Assembly: GCA_047777415.1 (NCBI GenBank)
Contig: JBKEEO010000001.1
Coordinates: forward strand, 62,001-126,000
Direction of reading: 5' to 3'
Source: Caproicibacter sp047777415
GTDB taxonomy: Bacteria > Bacillota > Clostridia > Oscillospirales > Acutalibacteraceae
DNA length: 64,000 nt
Part shown: positions 1-8,650 of the stretch, piece after piece
Layout of the letters: each line of letters begins with the position of its first letter
Position numbering within the stretch: the stretch's first letter is position 1
The notes under the pieces: model-generated
What the model was told of the DNA's origin: nothing
What the model saw: the letters and a program-made list of their open reading frames with translations, nothing else
The model's database searches: none
Position numbers and translations under genes: made by a program

Positions 1-42
1 TTATCAAAGCGGCCAGTAAATAAACCCATAAGGAGTACTTGA

Positions 43-1554
43 ATGAAAAAGCCACTAGTTCTTATGATATTGGACGGGTTCGGCATTGGCCCGCAGAAAG
101 GAAATGCCGTCAAAGCAGCAGCAACACCAAACCTTGACCGTCTCTTTTCTGAAAATCCGATTACACAAATCGGCGCCTCGGGAATGGATGTCGGCCTGCC
201 GGACGGTCAAATGGGAAATTCCGAAGTTGGACATACAAATATCGGCGCGGGGCGTATCGTCTACCAAGACTTTACACGCATCACAAAATCCATTCAGGAT
301 GGTGACTTTTTTCAGAATGCCGCCCTGCTCAGCGCGGTTGATGCCGCCGCATCGTCCGACCATGCGCTTCATCTGATGGGCCTTTTGTCCGACGGCGGTG
401 TGCACAGCCATAACAGCCATCTCTATGCTTTGCTGAAACTTGCAAAACAGCGTGGCTGCAAAAAAGTTTATGTTCACGCATTTTTGGACGGGCGCGACGT
501 ACCGCCCACTTCCGGTAAAGACTTTATTGTCGACTGCCTCAAACAGATGCAGGAAATCGGAATCGGCAAAATTGCAACGGTGATGGGCCGCTATTACGCG
601 ATGGACCGCGACCGCAGATGGGAACGTGTGGAAAAAGCCTATAATGCCATGGTGCTGGGTCAAGGCGTTGAAAACAGCGACCCCGCCGCAGCAGTGGAGG
701 AATCTTACAAAAACGATGTGACGGATGAATTTGTTGTTCCCGTTGTTTGTGACGCCCAGGGCTGTATCGGCGCTGACGACTCTGTCATTTTCTATAATTT
801 CCGTCCGGACCGCGCGCGCCAAATCACCCGTGTGTTTGTAGACCCGGATTTCGACGGTTTCAATCGGTCCAAAGGTTTTTTCCCTCTCCACTTTGTCTGC
901 ATGACGCAGTATGACGCAACACTTCCAAATGTCGATATTGCATTCCGTCCCCAAGAACTGAAAAATACACTTGCAGAAGTCATTTCCAAAAACGGCATGA
1001 CACAACTCCGCATTGCGGAAACGGAAAAATATGCTCATGTTACGTTTTTCTTCAACGGCGGCGTAGAAACCGTTTATCCAGGTGAGGATCGTGTTCTGAT
1101 TAATTCGCCGAAAGTGGCAACTTACGACTTGAAACCTGAAATGAGTGCTTACGAAGTAACGGATGCAATGGTGGAACGCCTCCGCAGCGGCAAATACGAC
1201 GTCATTATCCTAAATTTCGCAAACTGCGACATGGTCGGCCATACCGGAATTTTTGACGCGGCAAAAGCCGCCGTGGAAGCCGTGGATACCTGTGTGGGCC
1301 GAGTGATTGACGCAGTTCGCGAAATGGGCGGCACCGCGCTGATTACAGCGGATCACGGAAATGCCGAACAAATGGAGGAACCGGACGGTTCGCCATTTAC
1401 CGCTCACACCACAAATCCAGTTCCATTCTGCGTGGTCGGACATCCCTGCAAACTGCGTTCCGGCGGCCGTTTGGCAGATATTGCTCCTACCATGCTGAAA
1501 ATTCTCGGTCTTCCTCAGCCCGAGGACATGACCGGCAAAAGCATTATTGAATAA
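43..1554 (+). CDS. gpmI: 2,3-bisphosphoglycerate-independent phosphoglycerate mutase
   Basis: Interconverts 3- and 2-phosphoglycerate in glycolysis; cytosolic, two Mn2+ ions. The 503-aa length is that of full iPGM. The alkaline-phosphatase-fold N-terminus starts KPLVLMILDGFG (metal ligand Asp11), the phospho-acceptor serine is Ser60 in the MGNSEVGHTNIG motif, the substrate-binding segment HAFLDGRDVPP follows, and the second metal site ends in ITADHGNAEQM near residue 445. An AAGGAG ribosome binding site precedes the ATG. The upstream sequence is cut by the window; in Clostridia gpmI usually closes a gap-pgk-tpi glycolytic run, which cannot be checked here. A strong terminator follows. Confidence 0.97.
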   Translation: MKKPLVLMILDGFGIGPQKGNAVKAAATPNLDRLFSENPITQIGASGMDVGLPDGQMGNSEVGHTNIGAGRIVYQDFTRITKSIQDGDFFQNAALLSAVDAAASSDHALHLMGLLSDGGVHSHNSHLYALLKLAKQRGCKKVYVHAFLDGRDVPPTSGKDFIVDCLKQMQEIGIGKIATVMGRYYAMDRDRRWERVEKAYNAMVLGQGVENSDPAAAVEESYKNDVTDEFVVPVVCDAQGCIGADDSVIFYNFRPDRARQITRVFVDPDFDGFNRSKGFFPLHFVCMTQYDATLPNVDIAFRPQELKNTLAEVISKNGMTQLRIAETEKYAHVTFFFNGGVETVYPGEDRVLINSPKVATYDLKPEMSAYEVTDAMVERLRSGKYDVIILNFANCDMVGHTGIFDAAKAAVEAVDTCVGRVIDAVREMGGTALITADHGNAEQMEEPDGSPFTAHTTNPVPFCVVGHPCKLRSGGRLADIAPTMLKILGLPQPEDMTGKSIIE

Positions 1555-1569
1555 AGGTCAATATAACTT

Positions 1570-1610
1570 GGGATGTGAACCTGTGTGGTTTGCATCCCTT
1601 TTCTTTTTTT
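1570..1610 (+). terminator. Rho-independent terminator of gpmI
   Basis: GGGATG/CATCCC stem extended by an inner AACC/GGTT pairing, followed by a TTTTCTTTTTTT tract, 16 nt after the gpmI stop. Confidence 0.85.
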
Positions 1611-1777
1611 CAAGCGGTTTTTCGGGTCATTTTTGTACCGGCGTCTACTCCTAAAAGCATTTCCTATTTTTCCAAATCAGACAAGTTTTAACAACTATCT
1701 GACAAGGCCCTCATCATTGAATAAAGATTAAAAAAATGATAGAATATCGGTATTCCAACTGCCGGGAGGAAAATTCA

Positions 1778-3388
1778 TTGGCTTTTAGGAAAATGATTTC
1801 CATTTTACTCTCTGTTTTTTTGCTTGTCTTAGCGGGATGCTCAAGCAGCAGGCCATCCAATGCCGATAAAACCATTATTTATGGTCTAGCAAATGATCCA
1901 ACAACCCTTGATCCGCAGATGGCTTCGGATTCCTCATCTATCACAGCAATTCAAGCTCTGTTTGAAGGCCTGACCAGATTGGACAGCAATGGAAATGCAG
2001 CCCCCGGCGTCGCCGAACGATGGCAGGCAAATGAAAACAGCACAGAATTTACTTTTTACCTGCGCAGCGATGCAAAGTGGAGCGATGAAACACCAGTGAC
2101 CGCCGATGACTTCGTTTTTGCTTTTCAACGAGCTGTTTCCCCGCAGACCAATTCACCGGTCAGTATGCAGATGTTCTGCATCAAAAATGCTCGGCTGATT
2201 AATTCCGGGCAATTACCGCCAGAACAGCTCGGAGTTACCGCCGTGGATGAACATACATTGAAAATAGTCCTTGAATATCCCTATCCCGATTTTCCAAAAT
2301 TGACGGCAAATGCCGCTTTTATGCCGTGCAACCAGGAGTTCTTTGAGTCAACTGCCGGCCGTTATGGCCTGGATTCTTCCTACGTGCTCGAAAATGGCCC
2401 CTTTGAAATTGATGGAAGGTACGGATGGGCACATGACCAATATCTGAATTTGAAACGTTCCTCCACATATTCCGGCGCCAGTGAGCCCCTCCCGTCAAAT
2501 ATCAAGTTTTTGATAGACGGTGAGGAAATCGATCTGAGTGACCCCATTGCAGCATTAGAAAATGAAGAGGTGGACGCCGTTCCTGTTTCCGCCTCTCAAG
2601 CCGAAGAAGCTAAGGCTTTGGGATGCACCATTGTCTCCTTTCAAGACAGTACCTGGGGGCTTGCATTCAACACTTCATCCAACCTGATGAAAAATGTAAA
2701 CATACGCAAAGCATTTGTGCAGGCGTTTGACCGCAGCCAAGTTCTTTCGCATAAACCATCTGATACCACAGCAGCAGACGCCATTTTACTGCCGGACACA
2801 ACTTTTCTGGGCAAAAACTACCGCGAACTTGCCGGCAGTCCTTCCCTTCTCCCACAGGATTCAAATGCTGCGCAGACCCTTGAAACAGGTTTGTCCGAGC
2901 TCGGTCTTTCCGGCATGGAATCCGTCATCGTCCTATGCCCGGACGATGAGAATGTTAAGCTAATGCTCAACGAAATGATTATTGCCTGGAATTCGCAATT
3001 TCACACTTATTTTAATATGCAGGCGATGGATGAAAGCACTCTGCAAGCCCGGGTAAACTCCGGCAACTACCAAATTGCACTGTTCCCCATCACGCCGGAC
3101 AGTGACGGTCCCCTGCAGATTCTGTCCCTGTTCCGAAGCGGTGCCAACGGAAACTTTACAGGATACAGTAATGCTCAATATGATGCATTGCTTGAAAAAG
3201 CAGAAAACACAGGCGGCACCGAAGCAGCCTCCCAGTATGCCGCAGCGGAAAATTATCTGAGCGAACAGGCGGTCTTTTACCCTTTATATTACAGCAAACG
3301 CTACTACGCAATGGCAAAAGGCGTTTCCGGCATTGTATTCCACCCATATCAAGATGGTGTGGATTTTATCAGCGCCGGCAAGGAATAG
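1778..3388 (+). CDS. Oligopeptide ABC transporter substrate-binding lipoprotein (OppA-like, SBP family 5)
   Basis: Extracellular peptide-binding lipoprotein of the SBP_bac_5 family. I place the start at TTG 1778, not the in-frame ATG at 1736, because GGGAGGA lies 7 nt upstream and the product then begins with a clean lipoprotein signal: MAFRKM, hydrophobic core, LAGC with lipidated Cys21. Family motifs include YGLANDPTTLDPQMASDSSS, FEGLTRLD, VAERWQ and the W-S-D-x-T-P-VTADDFVFAFQR segment. Product is 536 aa. No permease or ATPase gene is adjacent, so it is an orphan binding protein that must use a transporter encoded elsewhere or act as a sensor. Ligand cannot be told from sequence alone. Confidence 0.88.
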   Translation: MAFRKMISILLSVFLLVLAGCSSSRPSNADKTIIYGLANDPTTLDPQMASDSSSITAIQALFEGLTRLDSNGNAAPGVAERWQANENSTEFTFYLRSDAKWSDETPVTADDFVFAFQRAVSPQTNSPVSMQMFCIKNARLINSGQLPPEQLGVTAVDEHTLKIVLEYPYPDFPKLTANAAFMPCNQEFFESTAGRYGLDSSYVLENGPFEIDGRYGWAHDQYLNLKRSSTYSGASEPLPSNIKFLIDGEEIDLSDPIAALENEEVDAVPVSASQAEEAKALGCTIVSFQDSTWGLAFNTSSNLMKNVNIRKAFVQAFDRSQVLSHKPSDTTAADAILLPDTTFLGKNYRELAGSPSLLPQDSNAAQTLETGLSELGLSGMESVIVLCPDDENVKLMLNEMIIAWNSQFHTYFNMQAMDESTLQARVNSGNYQIALFPITPDSDGPLQILSLFRSGANGNFTGYSNAQYDALLEKAENTGGTEAASQYAAAENYLSEQAVFYPLYYSKRYYAMAKGVSGIVFHPYQDGVDFISAGKE

Positions 3389-3415
3389 CGGAAACAAAAC
3401 TCCTCTTTCCCGATA

Positions 3416-3441
3416 AAATGGATTAGAGACAGAATCCATTT
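3416..3441 (+). promoter_or_regulatory. Perfect 9-bp inverted repeat ahead of the tgl gene pair
   Basis: AAATGGATT at 3416-3424 and its exact complement AATCCATTT at 3433-3441, 8 nt apart, ending 19 nt before the ATG at 3461. It lacks a T-run, so it is more likely an operator or mRNA hairpin than a terminator. Confidence 0.4.
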
Positions 3442-3460
3442 GGTGAAAGAAGGAGTTTTT

Positions 3461-4450
3461 ATGTATACGAATGATGGACCCGTCGGAACGTTGGAATATA
3501 TCCGACGGATTTGCGGTATTGACGTCTGTAAAAAGCGCTTTCAAAGAATAGTTCAAACACGGCGGGAAAGTGCTGCAAGAATGCTCAATTCCGCAGATCT
3601 GCGCTTTCCCACCCTATTTGCGTTAAAGACCGAGATTGAAAAAGCCGAGCTGACACCGAAACTGAACGAAAAAATTCAGGCTGCGCTGCAAATTTGCAAC
3701 ACCGTACTGGAAGAAAACAAGGCAGTTCCGGGCTGCGGCATTCCCTATTCGGATGAAAATGTACATGCCGCTTTTTTATGGATCTTTCTAACCGGTGCTG
3801 AAAACGATGGGCTCAGCAATGATTATGATGAAATTCTCGACCTATCCGCCTCCGTACTGACGCGCAGATACAGAGAAAAATCCATACTTCCTGTGCTGGC
3901 CAAACTGATCTTCCGCCGCAACCGAAAAAAAGGATATTTACATGACCTAATCTGGGCATTTTTCCAGGCCCATGACCCTGCTTCACTAAAATATATCGCA
4001 CCCTACCTGCGTTCTTCCAATGCACGGGACAGGGAGCTGGCCCGCTTGCTGCTGCATCTTCCCGATGTCGAGGAGAATTCAAAAAGCCGAGAAAATCAAT
4101 ACCGTAATTTCATGAACTGGCTGCGTGAAAACAATTCCTACCTGTATTTTACGGGCGAAAGCCTGCAAAGCTCCAATCAGCCGCAAATTTGCAATCTGGA
4201 TCTTGGAGCGCGGTATCTATGCAAACAAATTTCGCCGCGCAAACACAAGCCGTTGGAGCCATTGAGCAAGCAGGAGGAAGAAGTACTGAGCTGTTTTGCA
4301 CAGGCGCAGGATGATGACAAAACTGTCCTTTCCGAGTATTCCCGAAAACTTTACACACGCAATCCCCGTTACTGGAGACGCTGGATACACTTGCCGGTAT
4401 CCGAGCAGCTGCGCATCGCAAAAAGCGGAACAAGGGGGCGCCTGATATGA
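3461..4450 (+). CDS. Unknown protein coupled to spore transglutaminase
   Basis: Family not recognised. Start ATG 3461 has a GAAGGAG site 6-7 nt upstream; an in-frame TTG at 3440 has none. The 329-aa product is soluble and mostly helical by inspection, with many Arg/Lys pairs (RRYREK, RRNRKK, RRWIHLP) and several Leu-rich segments that could be short helical repeats (DPASLKYIAPYLRSSNARDRELARLLLHLP resembles a HEAT/ARM unit). No signal peptide or membrane segment. Its stop overlaps the tgl start as ATGA, so the two are translationally coupled, which suggests a sporulation-time role (inference). Confidence 0.7.
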   Translation: MYTNDGPVGTLEYIRRICGIDVCKKRFQRIVQTRRESAARMLNSADLRFPTLFALKTEIEKAELTPKLNEKIQAALQICNTVLEENKAVPGCGIPYSDENVHAAFLWIFLTGAENDGLSNDYDEILDLSASVLTRRYREKSILPVLAKLIFRRNRKKGYLHDLIWAFFQAHDPASLKYIAPYLRSSNARDRELARLLLHLPDVEENSKSRENQYRNFMNWLRENNSYLYFTGESLQSSNQPQICNLDLGARYLCKQISPRKHKPLEPLSKQEEEVLSCFAQAQDDDKTVLSEYSRKLYTRNPRYWRRWIHLPVSEQLRIAKSGTRGRLI

Positions 4451-5196
4451 TTTTTATTGCAGGGAAAAAGATGACCTTAGAAGAACTGGAAGGTCTGGCT
4501 CAAAACAGCCTAAAACATTCCATTCTCATGCAGCTTGCTTCTGCAGACGAAAAAATCGATTATGATTCCCGGGAACAGCTCATGTTTGAACTAAATCTGC
4601 GGGACCAAACCGTAAGCGCGGCAAAAAGATTGGACCGCAGCGGCATGGATTTTGCTATATTCCGAAGATCAAGGTGCAATCCGACTTACTGGAACCGCAC
4701 CGCAGAGGGCGGTTTCCGACTGAAAAACGGTGTCAGACCCAGTGAAGCGATTCAGGATATCTTTGAAAATGGGCGCAAATATGGAACAGAATGCGCAACT
4801 GCCATGGTCATTGTGTATTATGGTGCTTTGCTGGCTGTTCTGGGCCCGGAAAAATTCGACCGCACTTTTTCTAAAATTGAATTAATGAACTGGCATCATA
4901 TTGACAGGCTCCTGCGCGAAATCGGACTGATGAGAAAATATCCGTTTTACCTTCCGGGTGACCGCCGCTATTTTGCAAACCCGGACGTTGATCCTTTAAC
5001 GCCGGAGTGGCAGGGTGAAAACGTGATTGACTTAAACGGCGAATTATATTATGGGCATGGAGTGGGCATCTTAGACGCGAAAACCATCATCAACGCCCTG
5101 AACAGAAACCGAATTGAGGACGCGGATGATTCCGCTTATTTAATGGATTCCGCAGGCCGACCGAATTACAAAAATCTGTACCGGATTACCAAGTAG
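4447..5196 (+). CDS. tgl: Protein-glutamine gamma-glutamyltransferase (spore coat transglutaminase)
   Basis: Forms epsilon-(gamma-glutamyl)lysine cross-links between spore coat proteins. The 249-aa length matches Bacillus subtilis Tgl (245 aa) and the family segments are recognisable: YDSREQLMFELNLR, GNTTYW-type motif here CNPTYW, the catalytic Glu115-Cys116 in TECATAMVIVYY, the WRGENVI-like WQGENVI with Glu191 (the second active-site Glu), and the YGHGVGIL segment. Start overlaps the upstream gene by ATGA. Presence of tgl is direct evidence that the organism forms spores. Ends before a bidirectional terminator. Confidence 0.93.
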   Translation: MIFIAGKKMTLEELEGLAQNSLKHSILMQLASADEKIDYDSREQLMFELNLRDQTVSAAKRLDRSGMDFAIFRRSRCNPTYWNRTAEGGFRLKNGVRPSEAIQDIFENGRKYGTECATAMVIVYYGALLAVLGPEKFDRTFSKIELMNWHHIDRLLREIGLMRKYPFYLPGDRRYFANPDVDPLTPEWQGENVIDLNGELYYGHGVGILDAKTIINALNRNRIEDADDSAYLMDSAGRPNYKNLYRITK

Positions 5197-5309
5197 GTAT
5201 GTTTCGCCCAATGGAGCGTATGCATATGGCGTAATTCGAAATGAAGATAGACCGTAAAAAGTGCATCGGCATGCGATACTATACTTTACATGCATGCTGA
5301 AAAACAGTA

Positions 5310-5353
5310 AAAACGGACGCCTATGGATTTTCCACCAAAAGCGTCCGCTTTTT
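5310..5353. terminator. Bidirectional terminator between tgl and the SOS operon
   Basis: CGGACGC at 5314-5320 pairs with GCGTCCG at 5341-5347; CTTTTTC follows on the plus strand and GTTTTTAC on the minus strand, so it can end both convergent transcripts. Confidence 0.8.
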
Positions 5354-5363
5354 CTATGCTCTT

Positions 5364-5933
5364 TTACACCGGTATTTTTGTCAGTTCTGGCGGCACCCGC
5401 TTCAGCAATTCCGATGCGCTCTGCGCATCCTCCAGCCATCGAAGTTTGGCTTGCTCATCCAACACCACGGGCATGCGGCTGTGCACTCCCTCCATGGAAC
5501 GGTTCGCCGCCGTAGTCAGAATGACGAATCGGCGTTCCCCTTGAAACTCGTTGTACAGTCCCGCCATATACAGAACCTCAGTATCCGGCAGGTTAAACCG
5601 GTATTTGGTCTTTTTTCCGTCGTGCGTCCATTCATAAAAACCGGTGGACGGAATAACGCAGCGCCGATCTGTCAGACAGGCGCGAAACATCGGTTTTTGC
5701 GGTGCTGTTTCCGCCCGAGCATTGATAATCACTCCCTTGTTTCGGAAATGAGGAAATCCCCAGCCAACCGCTTCCGCCGTGATGGTGTTTCGTTCCCGAA
5801 GCAGAATGGGGGCCCTATCCGTCGGAAAGATTTCTCCGGTTTTAAACGCTTCATTTTTCCGCTGCACTTGTTCCAGAATTTCTCGAATTTCTTGCAAATC
5901 AGGATCTGCAAACAACACATATCTACCGCACAC
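5364..5933 (-). CDS. SOS response-associated peptidase (SRAP/HMCES family, YedK-like)
   Basis: SRAP proteins covalently capture abasic sites in single-stranded DNA through the N-terminal Cys exposed after Met removal. Start choice matters: GTG at 5933 makes the product begin (M)CGRYV, placing the catalytic Cys at position 2; the GTG at 5942 would bury it behind three residues. A GGGGTGA site lies 6-7 nt upstream of 5933. Other family signatures: NARAETAPQKPMF, the CVIPSTGFYEW segment (catalytic Glu), YMAGLY and HSRMPVVL (His/Pro motif). Last gene of a dinB operon behind LexA boxes, which fits the SOS role. 189 aa, family-typical. Confidence 0.93.
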   Translation of the reverse strand: MCGRYVLFADPDLQEIREILEQVQRKNEAFKTGEIFPTDRAPILLRERNTITAEAVGWGFPHFRNKGVIINARAETAPQKPMFRACLTDRRCVIPSTGFYEWTHDGKKTKYRFNLPDTEVLYMAGLYNEFQGERRFVILTTAANRSMEGVHSRMPVVLDEQAKLRWLEDAQSASELLKRVPPELTKIPV

Positions 5934-5938
5934 GATAG

Positions 5939-6187
5939 TCACCCCACATTTTGTTTTGCTTCAACAAACCAGCGGTCCTGTTCCCTCCAGAGATACTTTT
6001 CCCTGCCATGAATTCGGCAGGTATAGCGGATGCCGGCACCGCCGGCCTTGAGCGATGCACAGGGCCTCACATCCAACACACGGTCAATTTCATAGAGTTC
6101 CCCGTCCGCCCACCAAATAGCTAAGGGAAGAATTCGCCCATCTTCATAAAATCGAGCAATTACATCGACATATCGTTTACAGGACAT
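5939..6187 (-). CDS. Small conserved SOS-operon protein (DUF6504-like)
   Basis: 82-aa soluble protein between dinB and the SRAP gene. It starts VDVIARFYEDGRILPLAIWWADGELYEIDRVLDVRP and ends in a YLWREQDRWFVE segment, a pattern like the small beta-rich DUF6504 proteins found beside translesion polymerases in other bacteria (similarity judged by eye only). The ATG has GGGAGG 8 nt upstream; dinB ends 15 nt before it and the SRAP gene begins 5 nt after its stop. Function unknown; operon position suggests a role in lesion bypass or ssDNA protection. Confidence 0.75.
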   Translation of the reverse strand: MSCKRYVDVIARFYEDGRILPLAIWWADGELYEIDRVLDVRPCASLKAGGAGIRYTCRIHGREKYLWREQDRWFVEAKQNVG

Positions 6188-6202
6188 TTCTGTTGCCTCC
6201 CG

Positions 6203-7441
6203 TTAAAAATATCCGACCGGATGAATCGTATGATCTTTCTTCGGGTCAAAGTCGGAGAGCTGCCGATCCATCAGAAGAACCGCGGGCCGCACCGCAAAAC
6301 TCCCAAAACGTTTTTTCAGCCAGTCCACCGCCTCGTCCAGATGTTCCAACCGCTCTCTGCCCTTCTCGTCGCAATACAGGTTGGCTTGGGATGGAACCGT
6401 ATCACTCACAAGGTCTGTGATGCTGATTCCAATACTTCGAACGGGCTTTTGCCAGTGGTAATTTCGGCGGAAAAGTTCCAATCCGGCCTTTGAAATTTCT
6501 GAAGTGATATTGGTATAACTGCCAAGTGTCCTCTGTCGGGTAAAGCTGTACAGCTGATTATCCCGTACACTGATACAAACTGTACGCCCTTTCAGTCCAT
6601 GCTCCCGCAGCCGCCTTGCAACACTGTCGGACAAGACCGCAAGAATAATCTTCACGTCTTGATCACAGGTCAGGTCGCGCGGTGTGGTGGTACTGTTGCC
6701 GATGGATTTTACGGCCGGCTGATTGTCATACCGCGCCACAGGGGAGCAGTCCAGTCCGTTTGCAAAGGCATGGAGGACTTCACCCCATTTGCCGAACCAC
6801 CCGCAGAGTGTTCTCTCCGGAACAGCGGCCAAGTCTCCGATTGTGTGGATTCCGTAACGCTCCAGCTTTCTTTTGGTCGCGCTGCCAACATAGAGTAAAT
6901 CACCGGCCGGAAGCGGCCACGCAATTTCACGGAAATTATCCTTCCCGATTCGGGTAATTGCATCCGGCTTTTTATAGTCGCTGCCGAGTTTCGCAAATAT
7001 CTTGTTATAGGATACCCCGATGCTCACCGTGATACCAAGCTCAGCCTTGACCCGTTTACGGATTTCTTCAGCAATTTGGATACCGTCGCCCAAAGCTGTA
7101 CTGCCGGTCACATCCAGCCATGCTTCGTCCAATCCAAACGGCTCAACGCGGTCTGTATAATCCAGATAAATGCGGCGCGCCATTTGGGAAAAGCGCATAT
7201 AAAGCTCATAGTTTGGAGGAACAATGATAAGGTCGGGGCATTTCTGTTTCGCCTGCCACAAAGCCTCTCCGGTTTTTATGTGGTATCGCTTCGCAATCTG
7301 ATTCTTTGCAAGAATAATGCCGTGCCGCTGCTCTGCGTCACCGCCGACCGCAACCGGCTTCTCCCTGATTTCCGGGCGGTGCAAGCACTCAACCGAAGCA
7401 TAAAAGCTGTTGCAGTCGCTGTGGAGAATCACTCGTTCCAA
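6203..7441 (-). CDS. dinB: DNA polymerase IV (Y-family translesion polymerase)
   Basis: Error-prone polymerase that copies damaged templates. Palm domain begins VILHSDCNSFYASVE (metal ligand Asp9) and carries the catalytic pair Asp105-Glu106 in GLDEAWLDVTG; the SIGVSYNKIFAKLGSDYKKPDA motif and the helix-hairpin-helix LYVGSATKRKLERYGIHTIGDLA follow, then the little-finger domain to the C-terminus. I take TTG 7441 as start: GGAAGTGA lies about 8 nt upstream and the protein then begins right at the first palm strand; the longer in-frame extension would run through the promoter and LexA boxes. 412 aa. Heads the dinB-DUF-SRAP operon. Confidence 0.93.
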   Translation of the reverse strand: MERVILHSDCNSFYASVECLHRPEIREKPVAVGGDAEQRHGIILAKNQIAKRYHIKTGEALWQAKQKCPDLIIVPPNYELYMRFSQMARRIYLDYTDRVEPFGLDEAWLDVTGSTALGDGIQIAEEIRKRVKAELGITVSIGVSYNKIFAKLGSDYKKPDAITRIGKDNFREIAWPLPAGDLLYVGSATKRKLERYGIHTIGDLAAVPERTLCGWFGKWGEVLHAFANGLDCSPVARYDNQPAVKSIGNSTTTPRDLTCDQDVKIILAVLSDSVARRLREHGLKGRTVCISVRDNQLYSFTRQRTLGSYTNITSEISKAGLELFRRNYHWQKPVRSIGISITDLVSDTVPSQANLYCDEKGRERLEHLDEAVDWLKKRFGSFAVRPAVLLMDRQLSDFDPKKDHTIHPVGYF

Positions 7442-7453
7442 GCTCTCACTTCC

Positions 7454-7501
7454 AAACACATGTTCTGATATTATTATAGAACATGTGTTCTGAATTATCA
7501 A
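7454..7501 (-). promoter_or_regulatory. SOS promoter with two LexA (DinR-type) boxes
   Basis: On the minus strand: -35 TTGATA (7501-7496), a 17-bp spacer, -10 TATAAT (7478-7473). A perfect Gram-positive LexA box GAACATGTGTTC (fits GAACRNRYGTTC) lies inside the spacer at 7479-7490, and a one-mismatch box AAACACATGTTC lies at 7454-7465, just downstream of the -10. This explains SOS control of dinB and the two genes after it. Confidence 0.88.
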
Positions 7502-7531
7502 TGGCAAATTGAGGAGAAAAGAAAATAAAGT

Positions 7532-8296
7532 TTATTCGTAACGTTTTCCCACAACGATGAGCGGTATTAAAAAACCAAGCACGGAAAATAACGTAATATA
7601 CAACTTCCCGAAATTCCATACCAGTGGGAAAAATGAGCTTACTGTGAGATAAATCATCGGAAACACAACAGAAACCACTGTAAACCATGTGCGCGTCACA
7701 TTCAGAATATGCGGCCAGTTGCTGTTATTAAAATGAACGAAGGCAATATTCATACGAAAGATTCCATCACTGTAATAATGAATTTTGTTTTCATCATAAT
7801 AAGCCGGCAGTGTTTCCTTGGCAAACAAGCAAAACCAGCCTCCAAATAACAGGCTGAGGAATTCCACCAGCCCAAGATGATTGACGATTTGCTCGCTTGA
7901 ATAGTCCAGCAAATAAAGCAACGCACATTCTAAAAAGACAATGAGCACACAAGCAAAATAAAAGGTACCCCACCATTTTCGTTGACGTCTGCGTTTTTCT
8001 TCTTCTTTTGCAGAAAGCTTCAAAGTTCCGCTTACAACATTCTCCACATCCTGCATACTCATATGCTCGGGTTCTCGGATATATTGACCGCTTAATAATT
8101 CTGTTATAGTGACATCGAGCAGTTTGGCAAGCGGAGCAAGCAAAGCAATATCCGGCATACTCAACCCGCGTTCCCACTTGCTGACAGCCTTATCTGAAAC
8201 AAACAATTTCTGTGCAAGTTCCTTTTGTGTAAAACCTTTCTGCTTCCGTAATTGTACTAAAAATGTTCCAAACTTTTCATTATCAATTTCATACAT
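7532..8296 (-). CDS. XRE-family regulator with C-terminal membrane domain
   Basis: N-terminal helix-turn-helix (about residues 4-65: FGTFLVQLRKQKGFTQKELAQKLFVSDKAVSKWERGLSMPDIALLAPLAKLLDVTITELL) followed by a basic linker (KEEEKRRRQRK) and four hydrophobic segments (FYFACVLIVFLECALLYLLDY, LSLLFGGWFCLFA, VVSVVFPMIYLTVSSFF and ITLFSVLGFLIPLIVV). This HTH-plus-membrane layout is common in Firmicutes; ligand unknown. ATG 8296 is favoured over TTG 8305, which is too close to AAGGAGG. Ends just upstream of the dinB promoter, same strand, so it may read into dinB at low level. Confidence 0.8.
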   Translation of the reverse strand: MYEIDNEKFGTFLVQLRKQKGFTQKELAQKLFVSDKAVSKWERGLSMPDIALLAPLAKLLDVTITELLSGQYIREPEHMSMQDVENVVSGTLKLSAKEEEKRRRQRKWWGTFYFACVLIVFLECALLYLLDYSSEQIVNHLGLVEFLSLLFGGWFCLFAKETLPAYYDENKIHYYSDGIFRMNIAFVHFNNSNWPHILNVTRTWFTVVSVVFPMIYLTVSSFFPLVWNFGKLYITLFSVLGFLIPLIVVGKRYE

Positions 8297-8479
8297 TGCA
8301 CGCAACCTCCTTCTGATATTGTAAGTCAGCGAAGGCTCTCTGGCAATCGACCAGCGGTAGAGTTACGTGTTTTAATATCTGAACGAGCAATATACAATGA
8401 TTCAAATGATATTTTAGAGTGCGAAACCTGCTTTTCATCATGATATTGCTCCAATCATTAAAACAGATAAAACAGAGCC

Positions 8480-8599
8480 ATTTTCTTCTTTTGCAATCGT
8501 ATTTTCCCATGTTCCATCATTCAACGAAAAATGGAGCAGCTTAATGCCGCTCCATCCTGTGTTTCCATTTTAGGTTACCCCAACGCTTAACATAGGTCC
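8480..8599 (+). mobile_element. Decayed 3' end of an ISL3-family IS (same type as 11212-12591)
   Basis: From about 8507 to 8584 this matches the reverse complement of the transposase 3' end and right terminus at 11230-11305, with three differences over some 76 bp, and continues less well to an ACATAGGTCC terminus resembling ACATAGAGCC. The rest of the element is missing. The stretch 8297-8650 has no gene; this remnant is all I recognise in it. Confidence 0.75.
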
Positions 8600-8650
8600 C
8601 GATAATCAAAAATGAGGACAAAGATAACATATCTTTGTCCTCATTTTAGT

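Noticed and set aside
55..1038. 327-aa ORF antisense to gpmI
   Set aside because: Shadow of gpmI; composition very unlike real proteins of the window.
1736..1777. Upstream ATG start for the peptide-binding lipoprotein
   Set aside because: It adds 14 residues before the signal peptide and has no ribosome site, while TTG 1778 does.
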